Positions 27,301 to 39,845 are shown, counted from the first letter of the stretch. The stretch: 64,000 nt of DNA from Hydractinia symbiolongicarpus (GCF_029227915.1 NC_079878.1:17114001-17178000); one strand, 5' to 3'. Made by a program: numbers and translations. Notes: a model not told the origin generated them from the letters alone.

Positions 27301-30300
27301 TTGAGAGTGGAAGGACTAGACAGATCCTGTCAAGTATACGCACGTGGAAGCACGTGATTTACGTGTGAGACCCTTATTAGACTACAAAAGGCCGTATTAC
27401 AACATTTAGAAGCCTGTGCACGTAGTTGACAATGTTCTATGGCCATTGCGGATTGGAAAACGACTTGAGGCGTCGTAGTCCATTAAGAGTGGAAGGACTA
27501 GACCGATCCCCATCCGCCTAGGCTTGTGGAAGCACGCGTTTGACGTGTAAGGCCAATGTTAGGCTGCTAAAGGCCGTATTGCACCATTTAGAAGACTGTG
27601 CACGTAGTTGACGGTGTTCTATGGCCATTGCGGATTGGAAAACGACTTGAGCTATCGTATTCCATAGAGATTTGAAGATCTAGAACGATCCCCACCCGTC
27701 TAGGCTTGTGGAAGCACGCGTTTGACGTGTAAGGCCCATACTAGGCTGCAAAAGGCCGTATTAGAACATTTAGAAGACTGTGCGCGTAGTTGGCGGAGTT
27801 CTATGGCCATTGCGGATTGGAAAACGCCTTGACGCGTCGTAGTCCATTGAGAGTGGAAGGACTACACTGATTCTCACATGTCTACCCTCGTGGAAGGACG
27901 TGATTTACGGGAATAGCCCATATTATTCTGCAAAAGGCCGTGTTGCAATCTTTAGAAGACTGTGCACGTAGTTGACGGTGTTCTATGGCCATTGCGGATT
28001 GGAAAACGACTTGAGCTATCGTATTCCATAGAGATTTGAAGATCTAGAACGATCCCCACCCGTCTAGGCTTGTGGAAGCACGCGTTTGACGTGTAAGGCC
28101 CATACTAGGCTGCAAAAGGCCGTATTAGAACATTTAGAAGACTGTGCGCGTAGTTGGCGGAGTTCTATGGCCATTGCGGATTGGAAAACGCCTTGACGCG
28201 TCGTAGTCCATTGAGAATGAAAGGACTACACTGATTCTCACATGTCTACCCTCGTGGAAGGACGTGATTTACGGGAATAGCCCATATTAGGCTGCAAAAG
28301 GCCGTATTACCACATTTAGAAGACTGTGCACGTAGTTGACGGTGTTCTTTTGCCATTGCAGAATGAAGAACGAATTGAGGCGTCGTGGTCCGTTGAGAGT
28401 GGAAGGACTCCACCGAATCTCACATGTCTACGGTCGTGGGGGGACGTGATTTACGGAAAATCCATTATTAGGCACCAAAAGCCCGTATTGCAATTTTTAG
28501 AAGCCTGCGCACGTAGTTAACGGTGTTCTATCGCCATTGCAGACAGGAAAACGACTTGACGCGACGTACGTAGTTGAGTGTGGAAGGACTAGACCGATCT
28601 TCACATGTCTACGCTCGTGAAAGGACGTGATTTACGGGAAAGGCCCAATCAGGCTGCCAAAGGCCGTATTGCAATCTTTAGAAGGCTGTGCACGTAGTTA
28701 ACGGTTTTCTATCGCCATTGCAGACTGGAAAACGTTTTGAAGGGACTTAGGCAGTTGAGTGTGGAAGGACTAGAGCGATCTTCACATGTCTACGCTCGTG
28801 GAAGGACGTGATTTATGGGAAAGGCCGTATTAGGCTGCAAAAGGCCGTATTGCAATCTTTAGAAGACTGTGCACGTAGTTCACGGTGTTCTATGGCCATT
28901 GCGGATTGGAAAACGACTTGAGCTATCGTAGTCCATAGAGATTTGAAGATCTAGAACGATCCCCACCCGTGTAGGCTTGTGGAAGCACGCGTTTGACGTG
29001 TAAGGCCCATACTAGGCTGCAAAAGGCCGTATTACCACATTTAGAAGACTGTGCACGTAGTTGACGGTGTTCTATGGCCATTATGGATTGGAAAAGGACT
29101 TGAGCCGTCGTAGTCCATTGAGAGTGGAAGGACTAGACTGACCCCCACATGCCTAGGCATGTGGAAGCACGTGATTTACATGTAAGGCTCTAATAAGACT
29201 ACAAAATGCCATATTACCACATTTAGAAGACTGTGCACGTAGTTGACGGTGTTCTATGGCCATTGCGGATTGGAAAACGACTTGAGGCGTCGTGGTCCGT
29301 TGAGAGTGGAAAGACTAGACCAATCCTGTCATGTATACGCTCGTGGAAGCACGTGATATACGTGTAAGGCCCTTATTAGGTTACAAAAGGCCGTTTTACA
29401 ACATATAGAAGACTGTGCACGTAGTTGACGGTGCTCTATGGTCATTGCGGATTGGAAAAGGACTTGAGGCGTCGTAGTCCATTGAGAGTGGAAGGACTAG
29501 ACCGACCCCCACATGCCTAGGCTTGTGGAAGCACGTGATTTACATGTAAGGCTCTAATAAGACTACAAAATGCCGTATTACCACATTTAGAAGACTGTGC
29601 ACGTAGTTGACGGTGTTCTATGGCCATTGTGGATTGGAAAACGACTTGCGGCGTCGTGGTCCGTTAAGAGTGGAAGGACTAGACCGATCCTCACATGTCT
29701 ACGCTCGTGAAAGGACGTGATTTACAAGAAAGGCCCAATTAGGCTGCGAAAGGCCGTATTGCAATCTAGAAGGCTGTGCACGTAGTTAACGGTGTTCTAT
29801 CGCCATTGCAGACTGGAAAACGACTTGAGGCGACTTAGGCAGTTGAGTGTGGAAGGACTAGACCGATCTTCACATGTCTACGCTCGTGGAAGGACGTGAT
29901 TTACGGGAAAGGCCCTATTAGGCTGCAAAAGGCCGTATTGCAATCTTTAGAAGACTGTGCACGTAGTTCACGGTGTTCTATGGCCATTGCGGATTGGAAA
30001 ACGACTTGAGCTATCGTAGTCCATAGAGATTTGAAGATCTAAAACGATCCCCACCCGTGTAGGCTTGTGGAAGCACGCGTTTGACGTGTAAGGCCCATAC
30101 TAGGCTGCCAAAGGCCGTATTACCACATTTAGAAGACTGTGCACGTAGTTGACGGTGTTCTATGGCCATTATGGATTGGAAAAGGACTTGAGCCGTCGTA
30201 GTCCATTGAGAGTGGAAGGACTAGACCGATCTTCACATGTCTACGCTCGTGAATGGACGTGATTTACGGGAAAGGCCCTATTAGGCTGCAAAAGGCCGTA

Positions 30301-33300
30301 TTGCAATCTTTAGAAGCCTGTGCACGTAGTTAACGGTGTTCTATCGCCATTGCAGACTGGAAAACGCCCTGAGGCGACGTACGCAGTTGAGTGTGGAAGG
30401 ACTAGACCGATCCTCACATGTCTACGCTCGTGAAAGGACGTGATTTACGGGAAAGGCCCTATTAGGCTGCAAAAGGCCGTATTGCAATCTTTAGAAGACT
30501 GTGCACGTAGTTGATGGTGTTCTATGGCCATTGCGGATTGGAAAACGACTTGAGGCGTCGTAGTCCAGTGAGATTTAAATAACTAGAACGATCCCCGCTT
30601 GTCTAGGTTTGTGGAAGCACGCGTTTGACGTGTAAGGCCCATATTAGGCTGCAAAAGTCCGTATTCCAACATTTAGAAGAAGGCTTTGCACGTAGTTGGG
30701 GGTGTTCTATGGCCATTGCGGATTGGAAAACGACTTGAGGCATCGTGGTCCGTTGAGAGTGGAAAGACTAGACCAATCCTGTCATGTATACGCTCGTGGA
30801 AGCACGTGATAAACGTGTAAGGCCCTTATTAGATTACAAAAGGCCGTATTACAACATCTAGAAGACTGTGCACGTAGTTGACGGTGTTCTATGGCCATCA
30901 TGGATTGGAAAAGGACTTGAGCCGTCGTAGTCCATTGAGAGTGGAAGGACTAGACCGACCCCCACATGCCTAGGCATGTGGAAGCACGTGATTTACATGT
31001 AAGGCTCTAATAAGACTACAAAATGCCATATTACCACATTTAGAAGACTGTGCACGTAGTTGACGGTGTTCTATGGCCATTGCGGATTGGAAAACGACTT
31101 GAGGCGTCGTGGTCCGTTGAAAGTGGAAAGACTAGACCAATCCTGTCATGTATACGCTCGTGGAAGCACGTGATATACGTGTAAGGCCCTTATTAGGTTA
31201 CAAAAGGCCGTTTTACAACATATAGAAGACTGTGCACGTAGTTGACGGTGTTCTATGGTCATTGCGGATTGGAAAAGGACTTGAGGCGTCGTAGTCCATT
31301 GAGAGTGGAAGGACTAGACCGACCCCCACATGCCTAGGCTTGTGGAAGCACGTGATTTACATGTAAGGCTCTAATAAGACTACAAAATGCCGTATTACCA
31401 CATTTAGAAGACTGTGCACGTAGTTGACGGTGTTCTAAGGCCATTGCGGATTGGAAAACGACTTGCGGCGTCGTGGTCCGTTAAGAGTGGAAGGACTAGA
31501 CCGATCCTCACATGTCTACGCTCGTGGAAGGACGTGATTTACGGGAAAGGCCCTATTAGGCTGCAAAAGGCCGTATGGCAATCTTTAGAAGACTATGCAC
31601 GTAGTTGACGGTGTTTTACGACCATTGCGGATTGGAAAACGACTTGAGGCGTCGTAGTCCATTGACAGTGGAAAGACTAGACCAATGCCGTCATGTATAC
31701 GCTCGTGGAAGCACGTGATTTACGTGTATAGCCCTTATTAGACTACAAAAGGCCGTGTTGCAATCTTTAGATGACTGTGCACGTAGTTGACGGTGTTCTA
31801 TGGCCATTATGGATTGGAAAAGGACTTGAGCCGTCGTAGTCCATTGAGAGTGGAAGGACTAGACCGACCCCCACATGCCTAGGCATGTGGAAGCACGTGA
31901 TTTACATGTAAGGCTCTAATAAGACTACAAAATGCCATATTACCACATTTAGAAGACTGTGCACGTAGTTGACGGTGTTCTATGGCCATTGCGGATTGGA
32001 AAACGACTTGAGGCGTCGTGGTCCGTTGAGAGTGGAAAGACTAGACCAATCCTGTCATGTATACGCTCGTGGAAGCACGTGATATACGTGTAAGGCCCTT
32101 ATTAGGTTACAAAAGGCCGTTTTACAACATATAGAAGACTGTGCACGTAGTTGACGGTGTTCTATGGTCATTGCGGATTGGAAAAGGACTTGAGGCGTCG
32201 TAGTCCATTGAGAGTGGAAGGACTAGACCGACCCCCACATGCCTAGGCTTGTGGAAGCACGTGATTTACATGTAAGGCTCTAATAAGACTACAAAATGCC
32301 GTATTACCACATTTAGAAGACTGTGCACGTAGTTGACGGTGTTCTATGGCCATTGCGGATTGGAAAACGACTTGCGGCGTCGTGGTCCGTTAAGAGTGGA
32401 AGGACTAGACCGATCCTCACATGTCTACGCTCGTGAAAGGACGTGATTTACAAGAAAGGCCCAATTAGGCTGCGAAAGGCCGTATTGCAATCTTTAGAAG
32501 GCTGTGCACGTAGTTAACGGTGTTCTATCGCCATTGCAGACTGGAAAACGACTTGAGGCGACTTAGGCAGTTGAGTGTGGAAAGACTAGACCGATCTTCA
32601 CATGTCTACGCTCGTGGAAGGACGTGATTTACGGGAAAGGCCCTATTAGGCTGCAAAAGGCCGTATTGCAATTTTTAGAAGACTGTGCACGTAGTTGACG
32701 GTGTTCTACGACCATTGCGGATTGGAAAACGACTTGACGCGTCGTAGTCCATTGACAGTGGAAGGACTACACCGATCCTCACATGTCTACGCTCGTGGAA
32801 GGACGAGATTTAAGGGAAAAGCCCTTATTATTCTGCAAAAGGCCGTGTTGCAATCTTTAGAAGACTGTGCACGTAGTTGACGGTGTTCTATGGCCATTGC
32901 GGATTGGAAAACGACTTGAGCTATCGTATTCCATAGAGATTTGAAGATCTAGAACGATCCCCACCCGTCTAGGCTTGTGGAAGCACGCGTTTGACGTGTA
33001 AGGCCCATACTAGGCTGCAAAAGGCCGTATTAGAACATTTAGAAGACTGTGCGCGTAGTTGGCGGAGTTCTATGGCCATTGCGGATTGGAAAACGCCTTG
33101 ACGCGTCGTAGTCCATTGAGAGTGGAAGGACTACACTGATTCTCACATGTCTACCCTCGTGGAAGGACGTGATTTACGGGAATAGCCCATATTATTCTGC
33201 AAAAGGCCGTGTTGCAATCTTTAGAAGACTGTGCACGTAGTTGACGGTGTTCTATGGCCATTGCGGATTGGAAAACGACTTGAGCTATCGTATTCCATAG

Positions 33301-36300
33301 AGATTTGAAGATCTAGAACGATCCCCACCCGTCTAGGCTTGTGGAAGCACGCGTTTGACGTGTAAGGCCCATACTAGGCTGCAAAAGGCCGTATTAGAAC
33401 ATTTAGAAGACTGTGCGCGTAGTTGGCGGAGTTCTATGGCCATTGCGGATTGGAAAACGCCTTGACGCGTCGTAGTCCATTGAGAGTGAAAGGACTACAC
33501 TGATTCTCACATGTCTACCCTCGTGGAAGGACGTGATTTACGGGAATAGCCCATATTAGGCTGCAAAAGGCCGTATTACCACATTTAGAAGACTGTGCAC
33601 GTAGTTGACGGTGTTCTTTTACCATTGCAGAATGAAGAACGAATTGAGGCGTCGTGGTCCGTTGAGAGTGGAAGGACTCCACCGAATCTCACATGTCTAC
33701 GGTCGTGGGGGGACGTGATTTACGGAAAATCCATTATTAGGCACCAAAAGCCCGTATTGCAATTTTTAGAAGCCTGCGCACGTAGTTAACGGTGTTCTAT
33801 CGCCATTGCAGACAGGAAAACGACTTGACGCGACGTACGTAGTTGAGTGTGGAAGGACTAGACCGATCTTCACATGTCTACGCTCGTGAAAGGACGTGAT
33901 TTACGGGAAAGGCCCAATCAGGCTGCCAAAGGCCGTATTGCAATCTTTAGAAGGCTGTGCACGTAGTTAACGGTTTTCTATCGCCATTGCAGACTGGAAA
34001 ACGTTTTGAAGGGACTTAGGCAGTTGAGTGTGGAAGGACTAGAGCGATCTTCACATGTCTACGCTCGTGGAAGGACGTGATTTATGGGAAAGGCCCTATT
34101 AGGCTGCAAAAGGCCGTATTGCAATCTTTAGAAGACTGTGCACGTAGTTCACGGTGTTCTATGGCCATTGCGGATTGGAAAACGACTTGAGCTATCGTAG
34201 TCCATAGAGATTTGAAGATCTAGAACGATCCCCACCCGTGTAGGCTTGTGGAAGCACGCGTTTGACGTGTAAGGCCCATACTAGGCTGCAAAAGGCCGTA
34301 TTACCACATTTAGAAGACTGTGCACGTAGTTGACGGTGTTCTATGGCCATTATGGATTGGAAAAGGACTTGAGCCGTCGTAGTCCATTGAGAGTGGAAGG
34401 ACTAGACTGACCCCCACATGCCTAGGCATGTGGAAGCACGTGATTTACATGTAAGGCTCTAATAAGACTACAAAATGCCATATTACCACATTTAGAAGAC
34501 TGTGCACGTAGTTGACGGTGTTCTATGGCCATTGCGGATTGGAAAACGACTTGAGGCGTCGTGGTCCGTTGAGAGTGGAAAGACTAGACCAATCCTGTCA
34601 TGTATACGCTCGTGGAAGCACGTGATATACGTGTAAGGCCCTTATTAGGTTACAAAAGGCCGTTTTACAACATATAGAAGACTGTGCACGTAGTTGACGG
34701 TGTTCTATGGTCATTGCGGATTGGAAAAGGACTTGAGGCGTCGTAGTCCATTGAGAGTGGAAGGACTAGACCGATCTTAACATGTCTACGCTCGTGAAAT
34801 GACGTGATTTACGGGAAAGGCCCTATTAGGCTGCAAAAGGCCGTATTGCAATCTTTAGAAGCCTGTGCACGTAGTTAACGGTGTTCTATCGCCATTGCAG
34901 ACTGGAAAACGCCCTGAGGCGACGTACGCAGTTGAGTGTGGAAGGACTAGACCGATCCTCACATGTCTACGCTCGTGAAAGGACGTGATTTACGGGAAAG
35001 GCCCTATTAGGCTGCAAAAGGCCGTATTGCAATCTTTAGAAGACTGTGCACGTAGTTGATGGTGTTCTATGGCCATTGCGGATTAGAAAACGACTTGAGG
35101 CGTCGTAGTCCAGTGAGATTTAAATAACTAGAACGATCCCCGCTTGTCTAGGTTTGTGGAAGCACGCGTTTGACGTGTAAGGCCCATATTAGGCTGCAAA
35201 AGTCCGTATTCCAACATTTAGAAGAAGGCTTTGCACGTAGTTGGGGGTGTTCTATGGCCATTGCGGATTGGAAAACGACTTGAGGCATCGTGGTCCGTTG
35301 AGAGTGGAAAGACTAGACCAATCCTGTCATGTATACGCTCGTGGAAGCACGTGATAAACGTGTAAGGCCCTTATTAGATTACAAAAGGCCGTATTACAAC
35401 ATCTAGAAGACTGTGCACGTAGTTGACGGTGTTCTATGGCCATCATGGATTGGAAAAGGACTTGAGCCGTCGTAGTCCATTGAGAGTGGAAGGACTAGAC
35501 CGACCCCCACATGCCTAGGCATGTGGAAGCACGTGATTTACATGTAAGGCTCTAATAAGACTACAAAATGCCATATTACCACATTTAGAAGACTGTGCAC
35601 GTAGTTGACGGTGTTCTATGGCCATTGCGGATTGGAAAACGACTTGAGGCGTCGTGGTCCGTTGAAAGTGGAAAGACTAGACCAATCCTGTCATGTATAC
35701 GCTCGTGGAAGCACGTGATATACGTGTAAGGCCCTTATTAGGTTACAAAAGGCCGTTTTACAACATATAGAAGACTGTGCACGTAGTTGACGGTGTTCTA
35801 TGGTCATTGCGGATTGGAAAAGGACTTGAGGCGCCGTAGTCCATTGAGAGTGGAAGGACTAGACCGACCCCCACATGCCTAGGCTTGTGGAAGCACGTGA
35901 TTTACATGTAAGGCTCTAATAAGACTACAAAATGCCGTATTACCACATTTAGAAGACTGTGCACGTAGTTGACGGTGTTCTAAGGCCATTGCGGATTGGA
36001 AAACGACTAGCGGCGTCGTGGTCCGTTAAGAGTGGAAGGACTAGACCGATCCTCACATGTCTACGCTCGTGGAAGGACGTGATTTACGGGAAAGGCCCTA
36101 TTAGGCTGCAAAAGGCCGTATGGCAATCTTTAGAAGACTATGCACGTAGTTGACGGTGTTTTACGACCATTGCGGATTGGAAAACGACTTGAGGCGTCGT
36201 AGTCCATTGACAGTGGAAGGACTACACCGATCCTCACATGTCTACGCTCGTGGAAGGACGAGATTTAAGGGAAAAGCCCTTATTATTCTGCAAAAGGCCG

Positions 36301-37857
36301 TGTTGCAATCTTTAGAAGACTGTGCACGTAGTTGACGGTGTTCTATGGCCATTGCGGATTGGAAAACGACTTAAGCTATCGTAGTCCATAGAGATTTGAA
36401 GATCTAGAACGATCCCCACCCGTCTAGGCTTGAGGAAGCACGCGTTTGACGTGTAAGGCCCATACTAGGCTGCAAAAGGCCGTATTAGAACATTTAGAAG
36501 ACTGTGCGCGTAGTTGGCGGAGTTCTATGGCCATTGCGGATTGGAAAACGCCTTGACGCGTCGTAGTCCATTGAGAGTGGAAGGACTACACTGATTCTCA
36601 CATGTCTACCCTCGTGGAAGGACGTGATTTACGGGAATAGCCCATATTAGGCTGCAACAGGCCGTATTACCACATTTAGAAGACTGTGCGCGTAGTTGAC
36701 GGTGTTCTATGGCCATTGCGGATTGGAAAACGACTTGAGGCGTCGTGGTCCGTTGCGAGTGGAAAGACTAGACCAATCCTGTCATGTATACGCTCGTGGA
36801 AGCACGTGATATACGTGTAAGGCCCTTATTAGGTTACAAAAGGCCGTTTTACAACATATAGAAGACTGTGCACGTAGTTGACGGTGTTCTATGGCCATTG
36901 CGGATTGGAAAAGGACTTGAGGCGTCGTAGTCCATTGAGAGTGGAAGGACTAGACCGACCCCCACATGCCTAGGCTTGTGGAAGCACGTGATTTACAAGA
37001 AAGGCCCAATTAGGCTGCCAAAGGCCGTATTGCAATCTTTAGAAGGCTGTGCACGTAGTTAACGGTGTTCTATCGCCATTGCAGACTGGAAAACGACTTG
37101 AGGCGACTTAGGCAGTTGAGTGTGGAAGGACTAGACCGATATTCACATGTCTACGCTCGCGGAAGCTCGTGATTTACATGTAAGGCTCTAATAAGACTAC
37201 AAAATGCCGTATTACCACATTTAAAAGACTGTGCACGTAGTTGACGGCGTTCTATGGCCATTGCGGATTGGAAAACGACTTGCGGCGTCGTGGTCCGTTA
37301 AGAGTGGAAGGACTAGACCGATCCTCACATGTCTACGCTCGTGAAAGGACGTGATTTACAAGAAAGGCCCAATTAGGCTGCCAAAGGCCGTATTGCAATC
37401 TTTAGAAGGCTGTGCACGTAGTTAACGGTGTTCTATCGCCATTGCAGACTGGAAAACGACTTGAGGCGTCGTGGCCCGTTGAGAGTGGAAAGACTAGACC
37501 AATGCCGTCATGTATACGCTCGTGGAAGCACGTGATTTACGTGTATAGCCCTTATTAGACTACAAAAGGCCGTGTTGCAATCTTTAGATGACTGTGCACG
37601 TAGTTGACGGTGTTCTATGGCTATTGCGGATTGGAAAACGACTTGAGACGTCGTAGTCCATTGAGAGTGGAAGGACTACAGTGATCCTCACATGTCTACG
37701 CTCGTGGAAGGACGAGATTTACGGGAATAGCCCATATTAGGCTGCAAAAGGCCGTATTACAACATTTGGAAGAAGACATTGCACGTAGTTGACGGTGTTC
37801 TATGGCCATTGCGGATTGGATAACGACTTGAGGCGTCGTGGTCCGTTGAGAGTGGAA
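18360..37857. repeat. Overlapping longer duplications in the satellite
   Basis: A monomer with a gggggg run (first seen at 10340) recurs at 18725, 21780, 24875, 28326 and 33595, giving steps of 3,055, 3,095, 3,451 and 5,269 bp. A second landmark pair, 31414 and 35959, is offset by 4,545 bp, and the rare variants at 30230 and 34770 by about 4,540 bp. So this part is built from duplications of different lengths that overlap each other, not from one clean higher-order unit. Confidence 0.8.
19490..20515. repeat. 512-bp duplication with a deletion junction
   Basis: A rare variant, aatcctatca, occurs at 19721 and again at 20233 (512 bp apart). The two copies meet near 20005, where gtgcacgta runs straight into aaggacttgag, skipping the usual middle of the monomer. 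This is the expected footprint of unequal exchange between misaligned monomers. Confidence 0.8.
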
Positions 37858-37949
37858 TGGACACCATTAAAGCTCAACTTAAAGGATCTAAGCACGCGTG
37901 CTTATATATTAGGCTTGAGCATCCTCAGACTTAGGCTGTTCTAGAATAA
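37858..37949 (+). promoter_or_regulatory. Left leader of the virus-like element, with palindrome and TATA-like box
   Basis: Short non-coding stretch between the last satellite monomer and the first gene. It holds the 12-bp perfect palindrome agcacgcgtgct (37891-37902) followed directly by tatatatt, a TATA-like sequence, then the start codon at 37950 preceded by agaataa. The words aagcacgcgt and atattaggct also occur in that order in satellite monomers, with wider spacing, so part of the leader could derive from the satellite. I found no matching inverted copy near 48.2 kb that would mark a terminal inverted repeat. Confidence 0.5.
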
Positions 37950-38144
37950 ATGTCATATATTAGAATATTAGAAAATCAGCTGGCTGCTTGCCATGAAGAA
38001 ATGGACAGGATACCACATTTGGAGCGGAGCATAGAGGTCCTCCAGGAAGAGCTTCGTGATGTTCTGGAGAGAGAAAGAATCCATAGGAAGTATTTTTTCA
38101 TAACCGTCCTACTCATTGTGACCCTGGTTGGAGTAATGAAATAA
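37950..38144 (+). CDS. Small coiled-coil protein with C-terminal membrane anchor
   Basis: An open 64-codon frame with an ATG start preceded by AATAA. Residues about 5-45 are rich in Glu, Leu and Arg with heptad-like spacing, which suggests a coiled coil. Residues about 48-62 (YFFITVLLIVTLVGVM) are a single membrane segment, so the protein is probably tail-anchored. It lies directly upstream of, and on the same strand as, the BRO-type gene, with four bases between them. It is one of the few undamaged genes of the element. I do not recognise the family; a role in the particle or in host membranes would be a guess. Confidence 0.6.
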   Translation: MSYIRILENQLAACHEEMDRIPHLERSIEVLQEELRDVLERERIHRKYFFITVLLIVTLVGVMK

Positions 38145-38148
38145 TAAA

Positions 38149-38944
38149 ATGTCTTGTCTTGTTGAATTTAACACATTGCCTACCATTGAGATATTAAACA
38201 ATCAGGGTAAGCTCGTGTTTAAGCGTGCTGATTTGGGAAGGTTCTTGGGGATTACTGATATTCGAACATCCTGTACAGCGCTTAATATAGCGGAGAAGAT
38301 GCGCATAGAACTAAATGCTCAGGACCCGGCATGGTATGCCGGGTTAAAGGAAACTAAAAATGCTCACGATATATTCATCTCTTTGGACGATGCTCTTGAG
38401 ATTTGTGTACATTCAAGAAAATTAAAGTCTCTTGAAATTATGAGAATGCTGGCGTCGAAAGGGAATGAAAAATAACAAGAAACCATCGAAGAGCATCACC
38501 AAGCTCTATCAATACTCAGCGATGACCTGAAGGATAGGGACGTAACTATAGTAAACCTTGAGGAAGACCTCCAGGAGCGAGAAAATCAGCTTGACCTTCG
38601 AACATTGGAGATTGAAGGACTCCGTCAGAGATACGTGCCATATGCGTATAATCCGGGGAAGAGTAATGTAATTATGATTTTTCGTGAACATACTGCACCT
38701 GAAGATGATAAGTACCACCATCTTCCGTATTATTTTCCGTGGTATTTTAAAGAAAAGGAGGTGGATCAGGCTTCAATATCCTGAGTCTGAAGAGATCGTT
38801 GTTATCGGTAACGCCAATGGGATGCATGCCTTTAATCAGTTTGAAGAGGAAGGACATACGGAGCGCTATATTTGCCACTTCAGGATTATTGATCTTACTC
38901 GAGACGATTTATATGACCTTGGTGATCCGGCATTAGAAGATTAG
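38149..38944 (+). pseudogene. BRO-type (BRO-N) protein, broken
   Basis: The first 108 codons match the BRO-N type of domain found in large DNA viruses and Polinton-like elements: an N-terminal VEFNTLPTIEI segment, then FKRADLGRFLGI, then a DIFISLDDALEI segment with SRKLKSLEIMRML. BRO-N domains bind DNA. An in-frame TAA at 38473-38475 interrupts the gene. The same frame continues as a Glu/Asp-rich coiled coil (EEHHQALSILSDDLKDRD), and a frameshift near 38.73-38.76 kb leads to the C-terminal part (ORF from 38684, KKRRWIRLQYPE), which ends at 38944. The start has AATAAA just upstream. It converges with the integrase, with a hairpin between them. Known relatives have this BRO-N plus coiled coil plus C-terminal domain order. 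The breaks could partly be assembly errors, but a stop plus a frameshift points to decay. Confidence 0.75.
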
Positions 38945-38953
38945 AGAGCGTGG

Positions 38954-38978
38954 TTTTGTGTGTTATGAACACACAAAA
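38954..38978. terminator. Hairpin between convergent stops (BRO/integrase)
   Basis: A perfect 11-bp inverted repeat (ttttgtgtgtt and its complement) around a 3-base loop. It lies exactly between the stop codon of the BRO gene (38942-38944) and the stop of the convergent integrase (38990-38992). Being symmetric it could end transcripts from both strands. Confidence 0.7.
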
Positions 38979-38989
38979 ATCGAGAAATA

Positions 38990-39840
38990 TTACCAATTTT
39001 TCACATAATCCGGGGGGACCTCTAAATGCTCGGGAATTAACATTAACTCTTCGGCCACGAAAGATCTTTCGGGCCCAACTGTCAAGTAGTATAGTAGACG
39101 GGTACAAGTTACGATGCGATCCAGTCTGTACATTTTCTTGCTCTACCAAGCGTCCGTTGCGCGTCTCCGAGTTTTCTTTCCCGGGTTGTAAGAGGTAGAG
39201 ATATAAGCCGTCCTCCAACAGAGTCTTTTCAGGATGGCCTTCGCTTTTCGCGAACGGTACGTCATTGAGTTTTATCGCATTTGAAGGTTTCATATCTATC
39301 ATAGTCGTCTTGGTGTTATTCATGGTTTTCACGATCGTATATAGGTGTTTAACCCAGGTGGTACTAGTTTTGTCAGAAGCAAGCTCTTGCACGTCCTCGG
39401 GCTTGAAGAGCCTTTCCGCGAGTACTTTGTTATAGGACTCCACGAAAGCAGTGAATGTATGATGGTACTTAGTAGTAGCACGCTTGATCTCTACACTCTT
39501 GGATTCTAACAGCTCACATCAGACTTAAACTCTGACCCATTATCGCACTGAAAGATGCTCGGATAACGTAGAGGTCTTGCTTTATATATATCCTTGATCA
39601 TCTCGGCGATCTCGCCGGCTTTCTTAGTACGTAGCGGTCTCGCGACTTTGTATCGGGATGCTACATCGATGCCTGTTAGAATACACTTGTATGTATTACC
39701 ATACACTTTATCGTGTGGCATGTAGAGCAAGTCAAACTGGTGCATTAGATTCGGCTTTGTAATGGTGAAATGAGGGTAGTTAATACATTTGGGACCTTTT
39801 CAGCTTCTTCCGGAGTAACAATATGCTTTACTTTTGACAT
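38990..39840 (-). pseudogene. Polinton-type rve integrase, broken
   Basis: A retroviral-superfamily (RNase H fold, DDE) integrase of the kind carried by Polinton/Maverick elements. Visible core motifs are HQFDLLYMPHDKVYGN with the first catalytic Asp, QCDNGSEF with the second, and FVESYNKVLAERLF with the candidate Glu. The C-terminal part has LLEDGLYLYLLQPG and an EELMLIPEH segment. Reading requires three frame changes (near 39.80, near 39.51, and between about 39.2 and 39.1 kb) and an in-frame TAG at 39143-39145 where relatives have Trp, so it is inactive. The N-terminal zinc-binding region is absent or very short here: the start at 39840 (preceded by AATAAAT) gives only about 30 residues before the core. 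The gene begins five bases after the stop of the upstream minus-strand gene. A second relic at 57.96-58.94 kb is clearly homologous. Confidence 0.85.
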
Positions 39841-39845
39841 ATTTA

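Larger units (their letters stand above)
1..37857. repeat. Satellite array, ~182-bp monomer, about 208 copies
   Basis: Head-to-tail tandem array that fills the window from its left edge. Successive copies of the phase marker gtgcacgtag lie 181-182 bp apart (for example 10251, 10432, 10613, 10795, 10977). A consensus monomer that I counted by hand is 182 bp with 90 G+C, far more GC-rich than the DNA on the right. Monomers differ in blocks, for instance after the marker: ttgacggtg, ttaacggtg, ttggcggag, ttcacggtg or ttgggggtg. The array is not interrupted by any mobile element or gene. The right edge is sharp: the last monomer runs to about 37857 and unrelated sequence follows. I found no CENP-B-box-like sequence in the consensus. 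Such arrays are typical of centromeric, pericentromeric or subtelomeric heterochromatin; which of these applies cannot be told here. Confidence 0.97.

Noticed and set aside
26-36335. Dozens of open frames of about 60-64 codons on both strands within the satellite
   Set aside because: They start and stop at the same monomer positions (for example the TAG in cacgtagttg), are about one monomer long, often need GTG starts, and the usual monomer length is not a multiple of three. They are by-products of the repeat.
1-37857. CRISPR array
   Set aside because: Repeats are contiguous 182-bp units without spacers, in eukaryote-like DNA, with no cas genes.
1-37857. CENP-B box in the monomer
   Set aside because: I looked for the TTCG-n4-A-n2-CGGG pattern; the closest site (gatttacggg) lacks the TTCG and A positions.
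38895-39443. Minus-strand 182-codon frame as one intact protein
   Set aside because: Only its first part matches the integrase; the end is out of frame with the true C-terminus, which ends at 38990.
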